Made by a program: the position numbers and the translations under genes
Notes under the pieces: model-generated
Told to the model about the DNA's origin: nothing
What the model saw: only the letters and a program-made list of their open reading frames with translations
The model's database searches: none
Shown: one piece after another, positions 13,924 through 14,630 of the stretch
How the letters are laid out: each line of letters starts with the position of its first letter
Position numbering within the stretch: the stretch's first letter is position 1
From: an uncultured Lachnospiraceae bacterium
GTDB lineage: Bacteria > Bacillota > Clostridia > Lachnospirales > Lachnospiraceae
Direction of reading: 5' to 3'
NCBI GenBank assembly: GCA_934434905.1
Contig: CAKSAI010000052.1
Location: 1 to 14,630, forward strand
Length of the DNA: 14,630 nt

Positions 13924-14630
13924 CTAAAACACAGCTTTATTCTTGGACAACAGACTGTGCAATATATCAATATCAATGTCCTTTACATTCTTTTTTTTCT
14001 GATATGCCACCGCTATGGCGCTTCCCGCTGCCTGTCCCAATGTACATACGATCGGCATGATCCGAATGGATGCCTGGGCATAATGGTCAACAGAGATACA
14101 TCTTCCGCTGACCAACACATTCTTCGCTCCCTTAGGAATCAGGCAACGATATGGGATGCTGTAGTATTGTCCGTCAGGAAAGAAATAATGAGAAGTCCCC
14201 TCCCCTTCCGGATTATGAATGTCAATATCGTAATTTCCCAGCGCAATACTATCCTCAAACTTCGGGCATTTCATCAATTCCTCTCCCGTCAGATAATATT
14301 CTCCTTCTATCATGCGGCTCTCCCTCACACCAATAGCAGATGCCGAAGACAGCAATTCACAGTCCTTAAATTCCTCAATATTATTCTTTAAAAACTCATA
14401 TATTTCCAAAATCTGACGGCGTGCCTCTATCTCAGCTCTGGTCACATCAAAGGGATCCGTAGGATTGCGTTTCACAACGCGTGTGGTATTCATATGTACC
14501 ACACCGCGGAGTAACGTAGAAAAAATCAGTACGTCCTCTCGCGGATTCTGAATTTTCCCCTGCTTCTTAAACGCTTTGTACACCCGGTTGACTTTTCCTC
14601 GGTTCAGATGCTCCGTATCCACATTTCCAA
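13924..14630 (-). CDS. FAD-dependent oxidoreductase, C-terminal part (partial, runs off the window)
   Basis: About 235 residues of the C-terminal end are visible. The frame stays open past the GTG at 14622 (the upstream codons read GN) to the window edge, so the start is outside. The family is recognised from SRMIEGEYYLTGEEL, the segment DGQYYSIPYRCLIPKGAKNV and the FAD-binding end LVSGRCISVDHYAQASIRIM followed by GQAAGSAIAVAY, as in PF12831-type oxidoreductases often found in carbohydrate clusters of gut bacteria and sometimes mislabelled 'xanthan lyase'. The N-terminal GxGxxG dinucleotide-binding motif is not in the window. It is the upstream partner of the GH94-like gene, 11 bases apart, so both should be made from one transcript. 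Its electron donor and acceptor are unknown. Confidence 0.8.
   Translation of the reverse strand, partial: GNVDTEHLNRGKVNRVYKAFKKQGKIQNPREDVLIFSTLLRGVVHMNTTRVVKRNPTDPFDVTRAEIEARRQILEIYEFLKNNIEEFKDCELLSSASAIGVRESRMIEGEYYLTGEELMKCPKFEDSIALGNYDIDIHNPEGEGTSHYFFPDGQYYSIPYRCLIPKGAKNVLVSGRCISVDHYAQASIRIMPIVCTLGQAAGSAIAVAYQKKKNVKDIDIDILHSLLSKNKAVF

Overview
The window looks like a chromosomal segment of a spore-forming Firmicute, most likely a gut-type Lachnospiraceae (Clostridia). The reasons are two small CotF-type spore coat genes, strong AGGAGG ribosome binding sites, an HPr-like protein of clostridial type next to mtaB, and the order prmA-rsmE-(cysteine desulfurase-thiI)-HPr-mtaB. No tRNA, rRNA, insertion sequence or CRISPR array was found. 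The genes are tightly packed and no gap without a gene exceeds about 175 bases.

Layout. Positions 1-710 (+) hold the C-terminal part of an ATPase of the AAA/DUF4143 family. A two-gene carbohydrate operon follows on the minus strand (4589 down to 713): a GH78-type alpha-L-rhamnosidase-like enzyme, then, translationally coupled, a protein of the DUF5127/DUF4965/DUF1793 'glutaminase A-like' family. It has its own promoter just after the intrinsic terminator of mtaB. mtaB (6060-4762, -) diverges from a small HPr-like gene (6227-6457, +). The HPr-like protein has lost the phosphorylatable His15 site but keeps the regulatory Ser46 site. Its gene lies behind a clear promoter with nested inverted repeats and is followed by a run of three hairpins ending in a strong terminator.

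A housekeeping operon runs from a promoter at about 10.88 kb leftward: prmA (ribosomal protein L11 methylation), rsmE (16S rRNA m3U1498), a cysteine desulfurase and thiI (tRNA s4U8). With mtaB (ms2t6A37), this stretch is centred on translation-apparatus modification. The desulfurase-thiI pair is a sulfur relay. The desulfurase carries an in-frame 36-bp tandem repeat in a surface-loop position.

Further left-reading units are the two CotF-like genes (11476-10991), closed by an intrinsic terminator, and a second sugar operon cut by the window end: a FAD-dependent oxidoreductase (partial) followed by a GH94-type glycoside phosphorylase (13912-11573). This last unit looks visibly more A+T-rich than the GH78 operon. 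No transporter or sugar regulator lies in the window, so substrates stay uncertain. None of the sugar enzymes has a signal peptide, which points to processing inside the cell.
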